Below are positions 35,221 to 43,936 of a stretch of 64,000 nt of DNA, in pieces. Source of the DNA: JBBTCX01 sp964494205 (lineage in GTDB: Bacteria > Planctomycetota > Phycisphaerae > UBA1845); the NCBI GenBank assembly GCA_964494205.1, contig CAZBRD010000004.1, positions 278,568 through 342,567 of the forward strand. The letters are read 5' to 3'. Position 1 is the first letter of the stretch. The number at the start of each line of letters is the position of its first letter. Both the position numbers and the translations under genes were made by a program. Below the pieces are notes generated by a model that ran no database searches, had not been told where the DNA came from, and was given only the letters and a program-made list of their open reading frames with translations.

Positions 35221-36450
35221 TCACTGCGCCAAAATCGGCAGTGAAATTTCATCTCGCGATCGACTCGCCCTTACATCGCAAGCTTCAACCAACTCACCGA
35301 TGACTCGATTCGCCAGCAACCGGCCCTCTCGGGTCATCGCGATCGCCGACTCCGAAACAGTCAACAATCCCCGGCCGGACAATTCCTCCAACGCCGGTTG
35401 CAAAATCACCAGCGGATCAAGCCCCGTTCGCTCGCGAAACCGCGTCAGCGATATCCCCTCATTCAATCGCAGCTGCATCATGATGATTTCAATCACCAGC
35501 ATCGATTCATCAACCAACTCCGCTTCAGCCTCAGCTTCCCCGCGTTGATCGATGAGCCGCCCATACGCTCCCACATCCGGCACGTTCTTGTATCGGCGAT
35601 TCTCCACACAACCGACAGCCGAAGGCCCCACGCCGATGTACGGCTCATTACGCCAGTAAATCAGATTATGCTGCGACTCCCGCCCCGGCTTCGCGTAATT
35701 GCTGATCTCGTATTGCTCAAAGCCCGCCGCCCCCAGCACATCCATCGTGTGCAGAAACATATCAGCCTCAAGGTCTTCATCACACGGCATGATCCGCCCG
35801 TGATGCTTCATTGCGGTGAGTTTTGTATTCGGCTCGTACGTCAGCCCGTAACAAGCGATATGATCAACCCCGAGATCGATCGCCCGCGCCAGCGATTGCG
35901 ACCAGGTCGCCATCGTTTGACCCGGAACCCCGAAGATCAAATCCAGGTTTATTTGACCGACGCCAGCCGCACGCAGCGTCTTAACAGAAGGTGAAATATC
36001 CTCCGGCGAGTGCAATCGCTCCAACGTAGCCAGCTCTGATGGAAAGAAGGACTGCGCCCCCATCGAAACCCGCGTCACGCCGTGCTCAACGAGCAACCGC
36101 GCCTTTTGCTCATCCACAGTCGCGGGGTTCGCCTCCACTGTGAATTCAGCCAGCTGATCGACAATCACAGCCTCCCGCACGGCTGACAGTACCCGCTCCA
36201 GCTCCGAACAGGACAATATGGTCGGTGTCCCTCCACCGAAGAAAACTGTCCGGAAGCGATCGCGATAGCCCGCCGTGCGCGACCTCAGCTCCTGCACCAA
36301 ACGGGTAACAAATGACTCCGTGTCTCGCCCCTCAACCGCCACCGAGTAAAAATCGCAATACCCGCACTTGGAATCGCAAAACGGAATGTGGACATATAGT
36401 CCAATTCCGTGGGGGTCTTGAGGCACCTGGTTACTGGCTTCACGCGACAT
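35221..36450 (-). CDS. hemW: HemW-like radical SAM protein
   Basis: Radical SAM protein of the HemW/coproporphyrinogen dehydrogenase-like family, thought to insert heme rather than oxidise coproporphyrinogen. YVHIPFCDSKCGYCDFYS has the CxxxCxxC cluster motif; TVFFGGGTPTILS and GAQSFFPSELATLERLH are typical, and the C-terminal HemN domain has SALVGCVENRRYKNV-like sequence. The frame extends 128 codons upstream, over the FHA gene on the other strand, but homology starts near ATG 36450 (409 aa); ATG 36462 is the alternative. Confidence 0.9.
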   Translation of the reverse strand: MSREASNQVPQDPHGIGLYVHIPFCDSKCGYCDFYSVAVEGRDTESFVTRLVQELRSRTAGYRDRFRTVFFGGGTPTILSCSELERVLSAVREAVIVDQLAEFTVEANPATVDEQKARLLVEHGVTRVSMGAQSFFPSELATLERLHSPEDISPSVKTLRAAGVGQINLDLIFGVPGQTMATWSQSLARAIDLGVDHIACYGLTYEPNTKLTAMKHHGRIMPCDEDLEADMFLHTMDVLGAAGFEQYEISNYAKPGRESQHNLIYWRNEPYIGVGPSAVGCVENRRYKNVPDVGAYGRLIDQRGEAEAEAELVDESMLVIEIIMMQLRLNEGISLTRFRERTGLDPLVILQPALEELSGRGLLTVSESAIAMTREGRLLANRVIGELVEACDVRASRSRDEISLPILAQ

Positions 36451-36613
36451 ATACCGAATCATACCATTTGACACGCATCGAGCGTATCGCCGGGTTTGAA
36501 CCTCGGGGATTGATCGGCTATAGTTCAAAAAGACGCATGTTCGGTCGGTGTAATCTGTCGTGGCTCTGGTGTGCCCGACAGCGCCGACTGGCCCCCCGGA
36601 CGAGCGCCATCTC

Positions 36614-37093
36614 ATGAAAGCCAGACTTATCATGTTCCGCGAGGACGGCAGCCGCAGGGACTTCACGCTTAAGCCCGGCGTCACAACCATTGGCCGAAAG
36701 GACGACTGCAACATCCGCATCCCCTTGTCGGTCGTCTCCCGTCGCCATGCCGAAGTTTTCATGGACGAGGACGGCGTCGTTTTGAAAGATCTGGGTGCTG
36801 CTAACGGCACCTTTTTGAACAACCAGAAGATCACCGAAGAAGACCTCGAACCCGGCGATCAGATCATCATCGGCCCGGTCGTGTTCACCGTGCAGATCGA
36901 TGGCGATCCGCCGGACGACGAAATCGTGGCTATCCGTTCAAAAGCAGCTTTGGGCAAAGCCAGCGCCGGAGCGGGCGTTCGCACCTCCAAGCACGTCTAC
37001 ATGAGCGACGAAGAGGTCGACCCGATCTCCGCTTTGGAAGCCCTCGCATCCAGCGCGGATCAGACCGCGATTAACCCCGAAGAAGAAGATTAA
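36614..37093 (+). CDS. FHA domain protein
   Basis: 159 residues. The FHA domain fills residues 1-100: GVTTIGRKDDCNIRIP, SVVSRRHAEVFMDEDG and LGAANGTFLNNQKIT carry the GR, SxxH and NG residues that bind phosphothreonine. The C-terminal 55 residues are acidic and probably disordered. Start at ATG 36614 drops an unconserved 18-codon extension. Such proteins act as docking parts in Ser/Thr kinase signalling; no kinase is adjacent. Confidence 0.88.
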   Translation: MKARLIMFREDGSRRDFTLKPGVTTIGRKDDCNIRIPLSVVSRRHAEVFMDEDGVVLKDLGAANGTFLNNQKITEEDLEPGDQIIIGPVVFTVQIDGDPPDDEIVAIRSKAALGKASAGAGVRTSKHVYMSDEEVDPISALEALASSADQTAINPEEED

Positions 37094-37141
37094 GCCCTCT
37101 TTCTACCGAATCGAACACGACCCAATCCACCATTCCAGCCG

Positions 37142-37675
37142 ATGGAATATGTGATGGCAGGCCCACAAACATTCAGTCCCGTCGCCGACGCCGGCATGCC
37201 GTCCCACCGACCGATTTCGCTCACCAAATGGCTGCTCCTCCTTGTGCTCGGCTCAATCGTGCTCGTCGCTTACATTGGTTTGCAGCGCGACCTTCGCCTC
37301 AAGCGCTACACGCTCGAACAGGCCACGTGGTACGCCGACAAACTTTCCGAAAAGCTCGGCGACAGCCATTCGCTTCCATTGAATCTCGACGTCGTTGTCC
37401 CTGCCGAATCCGAAGCCCAAATGTTCACCATGGAATGGCTCTCACGTGAAGACGCCCGCATCCTTCGCCAATCGCAGCAGTCCATCATCGTTGGACGAGC
37501 AAACAGACTCTTACGCCGCGTGCTCACCCCCGACGGCTTGATGGTCGTCACGTTCCACAACGGCCAATTCAAAGGCGAATGGCTTTCGCAATCCGAATAC
37601 GAATCCGCGATGCAATCTCAACACAATGAGTTGAACCGACTGAAGAATGTCAGCCCACCTGCGGACGCACCCTGA
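37142..37675 (+). CDS. Single-pass membrane protein, unknown function
   Basis: 177 residues. One membrane helix (WLLLLVLGSIVLVAYIGL) near the N-terminus, then an extracytoplasmic helical and beta region. No family was recognised. It follows the FHA gene by 48 bases on the same strand and is probably cotranscribed. The start could be ATG 37142 or the ATG four codons later. Confidence 0.65.
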   Translation: MEYVMAGPQTFSPVADAGMPSHRPISLTKWLLLLVLGSIVLVAYIGLQRDLRLKRYTLEQATWYADKLSEKLGDSHSLPLNLDVVVPAESEAQMFTMEWLSREDARILRQSQQSIIVGRANRLLRRVLTPDGLMVVTFHNGQFKGEWLSQSEYESAMQSQHNELNRLKNVSPPADAP

Positions 37676-37695
37676 TCGAGCTTATGTGACTCAAC

Positions 37696-37785
37696 GCGTC
37701 CCGTAGGGACGCACGAGAATAGCCCAGCCTTTCAAGGCTGGGTCGCGAGCAACGCTAATTGTTCAGTCCCGTAGGGACGACTGAA
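37696..37785. repeat. Composite palindromic element with three hairpins
   Basis: Three palindromes in a row: GCGTCCCGTAGGGACGC at 37696-37712, CCCAGCC/GGCTGGG at 37723-37742, and TTCAGTCCCG/GGGACGACTGAA at 37762-37785. The first is followed by CACGA and ATAG, the same spacer words seen after the first hairpin of the elements at 41870 and 54711. It lies between the membrane protein and the convergent DUF1501 gene. Confidence 0.75.
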
Positions 37786-37842
37786 TCCTTGAAATGAATC
37801 ATCCGGGGGTCAGGCGCACACAAAACGGCCGCGATCAACGCC

Positions 37843-39114
37843 TCACGCCTTCAACACAGGCAACGACTTCCACTGCCCACCCAACAACTTCTCCGGCTTC
37901 GTCTTCAACCAATCGCGCAAGATCGTCGCATACACCTGCCTGAAATCCTGATTGAACACCTGATCGCCTAGCTGCAACCTATCAAGCGGCGGCATCGTGC
38001 CCTGAAAACCCGGCTTCACCACATCACCAACCAGCAACATCGGGCCAGCCTGCCCATGATCGGTCCCGCCCGATGAGTTCTCCCCCGCCCGCCTGCCGAA
38101 CTCTGAGAACACCATGACCAGGGTGCGACCCAAATCGCCGCTCTTCTGCAACGCATCCACGAACGCCGCTAGCCCAGCCGATCCTTCTCGCAGCACTCGC
38201 GCATGCCGATCAAGCTGCCCCGCGTGCGTATCGAAACCGCTTAGCGAAACATAATAGATTTTGGTCGGCAGACCCGACGCAATCATCCGCGCGACGCTTT
38301 CCAACTCGCGACCAAACTCAGTCTTGGGAAACTCAGCTCCATCAATCGGCTTCTTCGCAGCCGCACGCAATCGCTCCGCGCTCACCGTCGCGTCCATCGC
38401 GCTTCTTCGCAGAAACTCGAGCGTGCTCTCACCCTTCTTCGGCGGCGCGGGCACAGCCTCCAGATTCTCCTCGATGTGTCGCTTGAGATTTTGCCGCGGC
38501 CGCTCAGCCCCAAACGTCTCCGGCTTCTTCGCACAGATCGGAAGGAACCGCTCCCCGCGCATGGCCAGCGGCACTTCCTCCTCGATGGCAATCCCCGACA
38601 GCGGCGGAGGATCAGCCCCGTTGCAGCAATGATCGAAATACCGACCGATCCAGCCTTCCTTCTGCTCGCCGCTCGGCGACCCCGTGTGCCAGATCCGCGA
38701 ACTCACAAAATGCGATCGATTCGGATTCGGATACCCCACGCCGTGCAACACGCTCAACCGACCCGCATCCCACAATTCCTTGAACCCCGCAGCCTCAGGA
38801 TGAAACCCAAACGAATCATCAACCTTGATCACCTTGTCCGCCGCCAAACCCAACCGTGGCCGCAAACGAAAATAATCATTATTTCGATAAGGAACGATCG
38901 TATTCAGCCCATCGTTCCCGCCCGCGAAATGAACGACAACAAGCACGCGCTCATCCGGCATACCGGGCCGCGACGCAACTCGCGAGCCATCAACCTCCAG
39001 CGCCATCGCGCGCATCGTCTGCGCCAAAAACGCCGGCACCGAAGCCCCGAACCCGATCAGCCCGAGTCCGCGATGCAAAAACTCCCGCCGCGTTGTAGCT
39101 TCAAAAACGGACAT
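37843..39114 (-). CDS. DUF1501 domain exported protein (Tat signal)
   Basis: 423 residues. The N-terminus has TTRREFLHRGLGLIGFG, a twin-arginine export signal. The alkaline phosphatase-like DUF1501 fold shows VVVHFAGGNDGLNTIVPY, SGFDTHAGQLDRH, VMVFSEFGRRAGENSSGGTDHG. Such proteins are abundant in planctomycetes, often paired with DUF1549/DUF1553 or DUF1800 genes; no partner is next to this one. Function is not established. Confidence 0.9.
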   Translation of the reverse strand: MSVFEATTRREFLHRGLGLIGFGASVPAFLAQTMRAMALEVDGSRVASRPGMPDERVLVVVHFAGGNDGLNTIVPYRNNDYFRLRPRLGLAADKVIKVDDSFGFHPEAAGFKELWDAGRLSVLHGVGYPNPNRSHFVSSRIWHTGSPSGEQKEGWIGRYFDHCCNGADPPPLSGIAIEEEVPLAMRGERFLPICAKKPETFGAERPRQNLKRHIEENLEAVPAPPKKGESTLEFLRRSAMDATVSAERLRAAAKKPIDGAEFPKTEFGRELESVARMIASGLPTKIYYVSLSGFDTHAGQLDRHARVLREGSAGLAAFVDALQKSGDLGRTLVMVFSEFGRRAGENSSGGTDHGQAGPMLLVGDVVKPGFQGTMPPLDRLQLGDQVFNQDFRQVYATILRDWLKTKPEKLLGGQWKSLPVLKA

Positions 39115-39295
39115 CGTTGTAACTGATCAGTGCCGCCTTAGTACTCAAAATAAGATCAAGGCTGCGCATAAGAACGCGGCTTTCAATCCCATTATACACA
39201 AAGCGAAACGACGAATTGCCCGAATTGTTGCTCAGAAGTCATTGGCGACAGATCGACACGCGCCCCTGTCGAGAACCTTAGCATGTGATACGTTC

Positions 39296-39330
39296 TTCCC
39301 CCCTTAGCAAGGGGGGATTAAGGGGGGTCC
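39296..39330. repeat. CCCCCCTTAG palindromic repeat
   Basis: CCCCCCTTAGCAAGGGGGG followed by ATTAAGGGGGGTCC, between the DUF1501 and DUF4344-like genes. Elements of this shape occur between genes in many bacteria. One copy was seen in this window. Confidence 0.5.
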
Positions 39331-39357
39331 TGCCGATACATTTGACCGTTTCTCGCG

Positions 39358-40485
39358 CTAAGGTGCCGAATCCTCCATCAGCTCCGCGACCTTTCCTTGC
39401 TCGACGAATCGCTGAAGGTATTGACTATTCACCATGATCGTACGCTTGCTACGGCTCCAACTCGCGCCCCCGTCACCGTGCGCGAACCGTATGCTCACCT
39501 GCGAGTGCCAATCAAAGCGAGTGATGGCCGACTCAAGCTCTGCCATGAGTTCTCCAGCACTGCCAGCCGCAAACATCCCGTCACCGCCAACCACGCGGGC
39601 TTCATTCGACCGCACCCCGTCAGGCATCATGAGAGACGCCAGCGTACGACGCCACGATCGATGAATCTCTGTCCCGTAGTCCTTCGCCTTCCTAATGTCA
39701 TCCTCCGTCATGCCAACGTTTTTGGCCACGACATCATACTTTTCAAAATCCGCAGCAATGGCAAGTGCAGCAATCTGGTAGGCGCGCCGCGCATCGTTGT
39801 CATGCTCGCCGTTGACAGGCCATGCCTCTCTCAGAACCTCATTGGCTTCGATCATCAACGAAGTCGTGCGAGCCATGAGAACATCCGTCGCACGATCAGG
39901 CAAGTAGGTCGTGAGGTAGTGCGTCGCAAACGCATCAGCCATCGTCTCCTCATTCCCGAGAACCGGAAGGTCAAACTCACGAACAAGCGCATGCCCCATC
40001 TCGTGAAGTACGACATGCAATGCGACATCGCTGGCAAAGACAGAAAGTTCAATAGGTGCTTCACGACCCTCGCCATCCCCTGATCCGCCTCCATGAACAA
40101 TCATCCCCGGCGCGAAAGGCTCATGATCACAATTGATATGCTTGAAGCGCTCGACCTCCGCTGCCATCTTCTCTTCTTCGATTTTGAAATGCTGCGCCGC
40201 CGCTCGCATGAGCTCGTCGCCGGTCTTGTACTTTTTCTCCGCGCCATCCAGAAACGCCTGAACATCAGCCTCAGGCCGCTCCGCACTCAGGAGCAGCACA
40301 TTAGACACGATGTCCTTCATCTGCCCCGCCAGCCGCAGATCAATGCTGCACCGCTGCTCAGCAAGTGGCTGCGTCGCCACCTCCTGCGCCAACGTCACAT
40401 GGGAAGCCGCCAGCGAGCAAAGGACGACCGCAGTTTTTCTACTTGGAATCAAACCGGTGAACACATGCGCAAAAACAAAAGCCAT
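39358..40485 (-). CDS. DUF4344-like metallopeptidase
   Basis: 375 residues with an N-terminal signal peptide (core KTAVVLCSLAASHVTLA). The zinc motif HEMGH appears in VVLHEMGHALVREFDLPVLG, and the downstream acidic ligand is in GNEETMADAFATHYLTTYL, both as in DUF4344 metallopeptidases. AGGAG lies 8 bases before the ATG. The substrate is unknown; the protein probably acts outside the cytoplasm. Confidence 0.82.
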   Translation of the reverse strand: MAFVFAHVFTGLIPSRKTAVVLCSLAASHVTLAQEVATQPLAEQRCSIDLRLAGQMKDIVSNVLLLSAERPEADVQAFLDGAEKKYKTGDELMRAAAQHFKIEEEKMAAEVERFKHINCDHEPFAPGMIVHGGGSGDGEGREAPIELSVFASDVALHVVLHEMGHALVREFDLPVLGNEETMADAFATHYLTTYLPDRATDVLMARTTSLMIEANEVLREAWPVNGEHDNDARRAYQIAALAIAADFEKYDVVAKNVGMTEDDIRKAKDYGTEIHRSWRRTLASLMMPDGVRSNEARVVGGDGMFAAGSAGELMAELESAITRFDWHSQVSIRFAHGDGGASWSRSKRTIMVNSQYLQRFVEQGKVAELMEDSAP

Positions 40486-40748
40486 AGTCGAATCTCCTGT
40501 TTTATGTTCCCGTTATTCTCAGATTTGTATGATTATCGGGAAAGCAATTCGTTTAGCGATTTGCCCTATAAATTCGCACGCCCTGCATAGAACTCTTGGA
40601 ATTTCCGTCCGATAACCGGTGACGAAATCGTTTGGATTTCTTTAGGCTCTGGAGTGAATAGATTTGACGAGCAGTGCAGAAAGCCGTGCGGGTTTCCGCC
40701 GACAATTGAATTGTCTGAAATCAACCGCGTGGCCACGCAGCAAGAAGA

Positions 40749-40901
40749 TCATTGCCCTTGGGGTACATCCTCTGAAGTGCCGTCTTGTCCGCCATGACGT
40801 TTCATCCGCTTCTCTTCAGCCTTCTCGCGTTTTTTTCGCTCGCGGTCGCGTTTTTTGAACTCTCGCTCTCGTTTCTGCGCTGAAGGTCTTTGTTTTGCCA
40901 T
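40749..40901 (-). CDS. Small highly basic protein, 50 residues
   Basis: A short frame starting MAKQRPSAQKRERE and continuing with dense Lys/Arg/Glu (KKRDRERKKREKAEEKRMK), ending EDVPQGQ. The charged helix repeats and the MAK start resemble small charged proteins that recur in planctomycetes and other bacteria without assigned function. A nucleic-acid role would fit the charge but is a guess. No strong ribosome-binding site; GAAGA lies upstream. Between 40486 and 40748 nothing else was seen. Confidence 0.55.
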   Translation of the reverse strand: MAKQRPSAQKREREFKKRDRERKKREKAEEKRMKRHGGQDGTSEDVPQGQ

Positions 40902-40959
40902 GGAGTCTTCTTCTTTTTTGCAACCGTCTTGCTACGCCGTTTACCCGGCCGACAAGCGA

Positions 40960-41463
40960 TTAGAGCATTTCTGTCAGCGGCACGATTTCTTCTTTTACCA
41001 GATGCTCAACTTCAGCAGTACGACCCTGCCACGTGCGCATCGTTCTTAGTTTTGCGAGGACGGCCTCAAACGTCTGGCCCTCTTTGTCGTTGAAATTCTG
41101 AAGCGCGATCATGGCTTCCAGCACCGGGTCGTGGTCGTACTGGAATCGGCGCTTGTGACCGGTCACATGGTGTTCGATCTGCTCAAACAGCACACAGGCA
41201 CGCTTCCAGCCAAACAATTGGCACAGCGCGCCCGCCACGTCCCACGCGACCGCCGTGGGGCTGTCAAACTGCACTGGTTGCCCCTGTGCGTCGTTGGCCT
41301 CCGATGTGCGACACCATCGCGACTCATCGGCGAAGAGCTCGAGAATCCTGTCTTTCTCGTGCGGCATCATGAGGCAGTTAACCGATTCGAAAGCGCGAAC
41401 GACACGTGGATCATGCGCGTGCGCATCAGCGCATGACCAGCTGTGGTCATAAAAGACCGCCAC
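40960..41463 (-). CDS. Hypothetical protein, possibly DUF6197-like
   Basis: 167 residues, soluble, with a GTG start. The middle part (WDVAGALCQLFGW) and alpha-helical C-terminus recall DUF6197-type proteins, but the match is weak. High His and Cys content near the N-terminus. Function unknown. It is the last gene before the repeat-rich accessory patch. Confidence 0.5.
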   Translation of the reverse strand: MAVFYDHSWSCADAHAHDPRVVRAFESVNCLMMPHEKDRILELFADESRWCRTSEANDAQGQPVQFDSPTAVAWDVAGALCQLFGWKRACVLFEQIEHHVTGHKRRFQYDHDPVLEAMIALQNFNDKEGQTFEAVLAKLRTMRTWQGRTAEVEHLVKEEIVPLTEML

Positions 41464-41699
41464 TTCGCGAGTTCACGCCACAGGGCGGGTTCGCAACCGA
41501 GTCTCGATGGGAAGTCCGGTTCTAAGAAGAGCGCCAGTCGGAAAGGCGTTCAACGGAAGGAAAAGGATCGATTCGATAAGCTAATCCTCAACCTTCGATC
41601 ATACCAGAACTTGCGGCGATGAACAAGCAAAGGCTGGCACTAGTAACAGTGGGTACTGGTACTAGTGCCCAAAGGCGAGTGGGTTTCCGCTCGCTTCGC

Positions 41700-41962
41700 T
41701 AATTAGGCGCGCGATAGTTGCCAGAGACATTCAGTCCTGATTTTCAGGCACAGTCCTATCAGAACCGCGACTGCTAAGGAGCGGACCGCCCGTAGGGCGA
41801 ACGACAGTTGCCAGGGGGACTTTTTAGTCCTGACCATTAGGCGTAGTCGCCATCTGAACCGCGACTGCTACCGCCCGTAGGGCGAACGACAGTTGCCAGG
41901 GACTTTCAGTCCCTGGACAATAGCACTCCATTCTCCTTTCTCGGCCCGGAGGGCCGACGGAG
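41700..41962. repeat. Tandem block of composite palindromic repeats
   Basis: Three imperfect direct repeats about 85-90 bases apart, marked by GTTGCCAG at 41717, 41807 and 41892. A 32-base exact repeat occurs at 41785-41816 and 41870-41901, and GAACCGCGACTGCTA recurs at 41762 and 41856. Each unit holds nested palindromes (CGCCCGTAGGGCG; CCAGGGACTTTCAGTCCCTGG-like), and the block closes with GGCCCGGAGGGCC near 41943. The rest of 41464-42196 has no gene; it ends at the HNH gene. Confidence 0.8.
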
Positions 41963-42196
41963 CATTCAATGCCCAACGCTTGGACACAGAATTTCTATCA
42001 CACGGTATTCAGCATGAAGCAGCGTGCCCCCTAAAGAACGCCCGACATCGAGGAGCGACTCTACCCTTTCCTTTGTAGAATCGTGCACGACCTGCGCAAG
42101 TCCGTTGCTGCGTAAAGACATTCGTCATATTATGTCGCTGAAACGAGTCAATCTGAACACGTTACTACTTCAGGCAATTCGGGACAGGGCATTCTT

Positions 42197-42754
42197 GTGG
42201 GCCAGATTAATAATCTAGAGGGTTTTTCACCAAAAGTTGTTGCGTGGCATCGAGAGTTACTCGAGATACAGACTCGACGACAGGACTCTTGTTGGATTTG
42301 GACGCGTAGTTTGAGCTGGGATGGTTACGGCACAACAAAACTCGGTGGTAGGTCTGTACCAGTTCATCGAGTTTCATATCTAATTCATAAGGGGCCAATT
42401 CCAGAGGGAATGGTAATCAGACATCGTTGCCCAGGAGGCGACAACCGAGCATGCGTAAACCCCGATCATCTTATCTTAGGAACGCGTGCCGAAAACAACC
42501 AAGACACCGCCCAAAGTCGAGTTCATTCTCCGGGTAGAAGGTCAATTTCTGCTCCATTCAAAGTAAAGAGTGTCGATTTGGGTTCTGATGCACTGATTGC
42601 AAGATACTTCAGTGAAGGCAATGATGTAATTTCGACGGCACACTTACTTGGATTACCTGTTGATCACATAACCGAGGTCTTGGCAGCACCTATTGATTGC
42701 GAGCATCGTTGGGCCACGAATTTTGAACGGCGCTTTTGGTCTAAGAACCCCTAA
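42197..42754 (+). CDS. HNH endonuclease, N-terminal part of a gene split by an IS
   Basis: 185 residues as now encoded. An HNH_3 homing-nuclease domain covers residues 30-105: SCWIWTRSLSWDGYGT, VPVHRVSYLIHKGPIPEG, RHRCPGGDNRACVNPDHLIL. A helix-turn-helix-like region follows (ALIARYFSEGNDVISTAHLLG). The last three codons (Asn, Pro, stop) come from an IS5 element inserted at 42745. Without the IS the frame continues into a second HNH domain at 43646-43922. Base composition is more AT-rich than the surroundings, as for phage or intron-type homing genes. Starts with GTG. Confidence 0.8.
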   Translation: MGQINNLEGFSPKVVAWHRELLEIQTRRQDSCWIWTRSLSWDGYGTTKLGGRSVPVHRVSYLIHKGPIPEGMVIRHRCPGGDNRACVNPDHLILGTRAENNQDTAQSRVHSPGRRSISAPFKVKSVDLGSDALIARYFSEGNDVISTAHLLGLPVDHITEVLAAPIDCEHRWATNFERRFWSKNP

Positions 42755-43642
42755 AAGTACGCCTGTTTGAGTTTTCGGCAGCAGATGATACTGCAGGCCA
42801 AGTTGAGGAAGGATTGATGAATATCGGCGCGACGGTCATAGCGCACGCGGAGGCGTCGGAACTGGTGCAGCCAGCTCAGCGTTCGCTCCACCACCCAGCG
42901 GTACTTGCCCAGGCCGCTGCCGTGCGGCGCGCCGCGATGCGCAATCGCCGGCCCAATCCCGCGCGCCCACAAGGCCATGCGATGAGCATACGAGTGGTAC
43001 GCGCGATCGGCATACAGCAACTTCGGCCGCTGTCGGGGACGACCTCGCTTCCCCTTGACGGGAGAAACGGCATCCACCAACGGAATCAGTTGTGTGACGT
43101 CGTGGCGGTTGGCTGCGGTGAGCGTGGCCGCCAGCGGTGTGCCCGCCGCGTCCGTAAGGATGTGGTGTTTCGAGCCGCGCTTGCGGCGATCCGTGGGATT
43201 GGGGCCGGTTTTTTCGCCCCCCCGACCGCGCGCACGCTGGCGCTGTCGACGGCCGCCCTCGACCAGTCGATCAGGTTGGCCACTTGCAGTCGTTCGAGCA
43301 GTACGCGATGGAGTTTCGTCCATACGCCCGCCTGGCCCCACTCGTCCAGCCGGTTCCATAACGTCATGCCGGAACAGCCCATCTCCTGCGGAAAGTCTTC
43401 CCATGGAATGCCGGTTTTGAGCACAAACAAAATACCCGTCAGGCACACACGGTCGGGCTTGCGCGGCTGGCCACCCTTTCGACTGGGTGCCCATTTCGGC
43501 AACAGTGGCTCCACCGAAGACCACAATTCGTCGTTGACCAAAACTCTCGACATGGCATCCTCCTTGATGAAAACCGTCGCCTCCGGCGACTTCAGTATGG
43601 TCGACAAAGAAGGTCATCATTCGTGAGTACTTTTAGGGGTTC
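42745..43642. mobile_element. IS5-family insertion sequence (IS427-like)
   Basis: 898-bp element with perfect 16-base terminal inverted repeats, GAACCCCTAAAAGTAC at 42745-42760 and its complement at 43627-43642. The target duplication reads TAA at 42742-42744 and 43643-43645 (or CTAAG if the ends are taken two bases further in). It encodes one frameshifted DDE transposase on the minus strand. It interrupts a double-HNH nuclease gene. Confidence 0.93.
42751..43553 (-). CDS. IS5-family DDE transposase, made by -1 frameshift
   Basis: Transposase encoded in two overlapping frames. ORF A starts at ATG 43553, with AAGGAGG upstream (MSRVLVNDELWSSVEPLL), and holds the first catalytic Asp in AAVDSASVRA. 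ORF B continues GEKTGPNPTDRRKRGSKHH and holds the second Asp in LYADRAYHS and the Glu in YRWVVERTLSWL. The frames join at a slippery region on the minus strand, G7-C-G-A6 (43223 to 43209), where a -1 shift gives about 267 residues. The stop codon lies in the left terminal repeat. Confidence 0.9.
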
Positions 43643-43922
43643 TAAGGTACAAAAGGATTTGGAATGCTGGTGTTGGCAAGCTATGATTGTTGGTGGCTAC
43701 GGAAGGATTCGGATAGACCACACACTCGTAGGCGCACACCAGATTTCATGGCGACTGCACTTCGGAAAGACTCCAGAGGGACTTGTTGTTTGCCATAACT
43801 GCCCATCGAGAGACAACCCTGCTTGCGTTAATCCCGCACATTTGTATATCGCGAAACAGGCCGACAACCTTCGTGATCAACATAGGAAAGCAGGGCTGCG
43901 CAAGGCGCTAATGCCTACATGA
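43643..43922 (+). pseudogene. C-terminal half of the split HNH gene
   Basis: Continuation of the interrupted nuclease. It holds a second HNH domain: CWCWQAMIVGGYGRIRID, HQISWRLHFGKTPEG, VVCHNCPSRDNPACVNPAHLYI, then NLRDQHRKAG. If the 898-bp IS and one TAA are removed, the codons read TTT TGG TCT AAG GTA CAA, which fuses FERRFWSK to VQKDLECWCW with no stop, giving a protein of about 277 residues. A GTG within the IS end (43623) could start a separate 99-residue product. Confidence 0.85.
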
Positions 43923-43936
43923 ATGCGTTCAGACGG

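Noticed and set aside
36451..36834. N-terminal extension of the HemW-like protein
   Set aside because: It overlaps the FHA gene on the opposite strand and does not resemble the family, which begins near ATG 36450.
41700..41962. CRISPR array
   Set aside because: The period of 85-90 bases, internal palindromes and lack of unique spacers between short identical repeats do not fit, and no cas genes are present.
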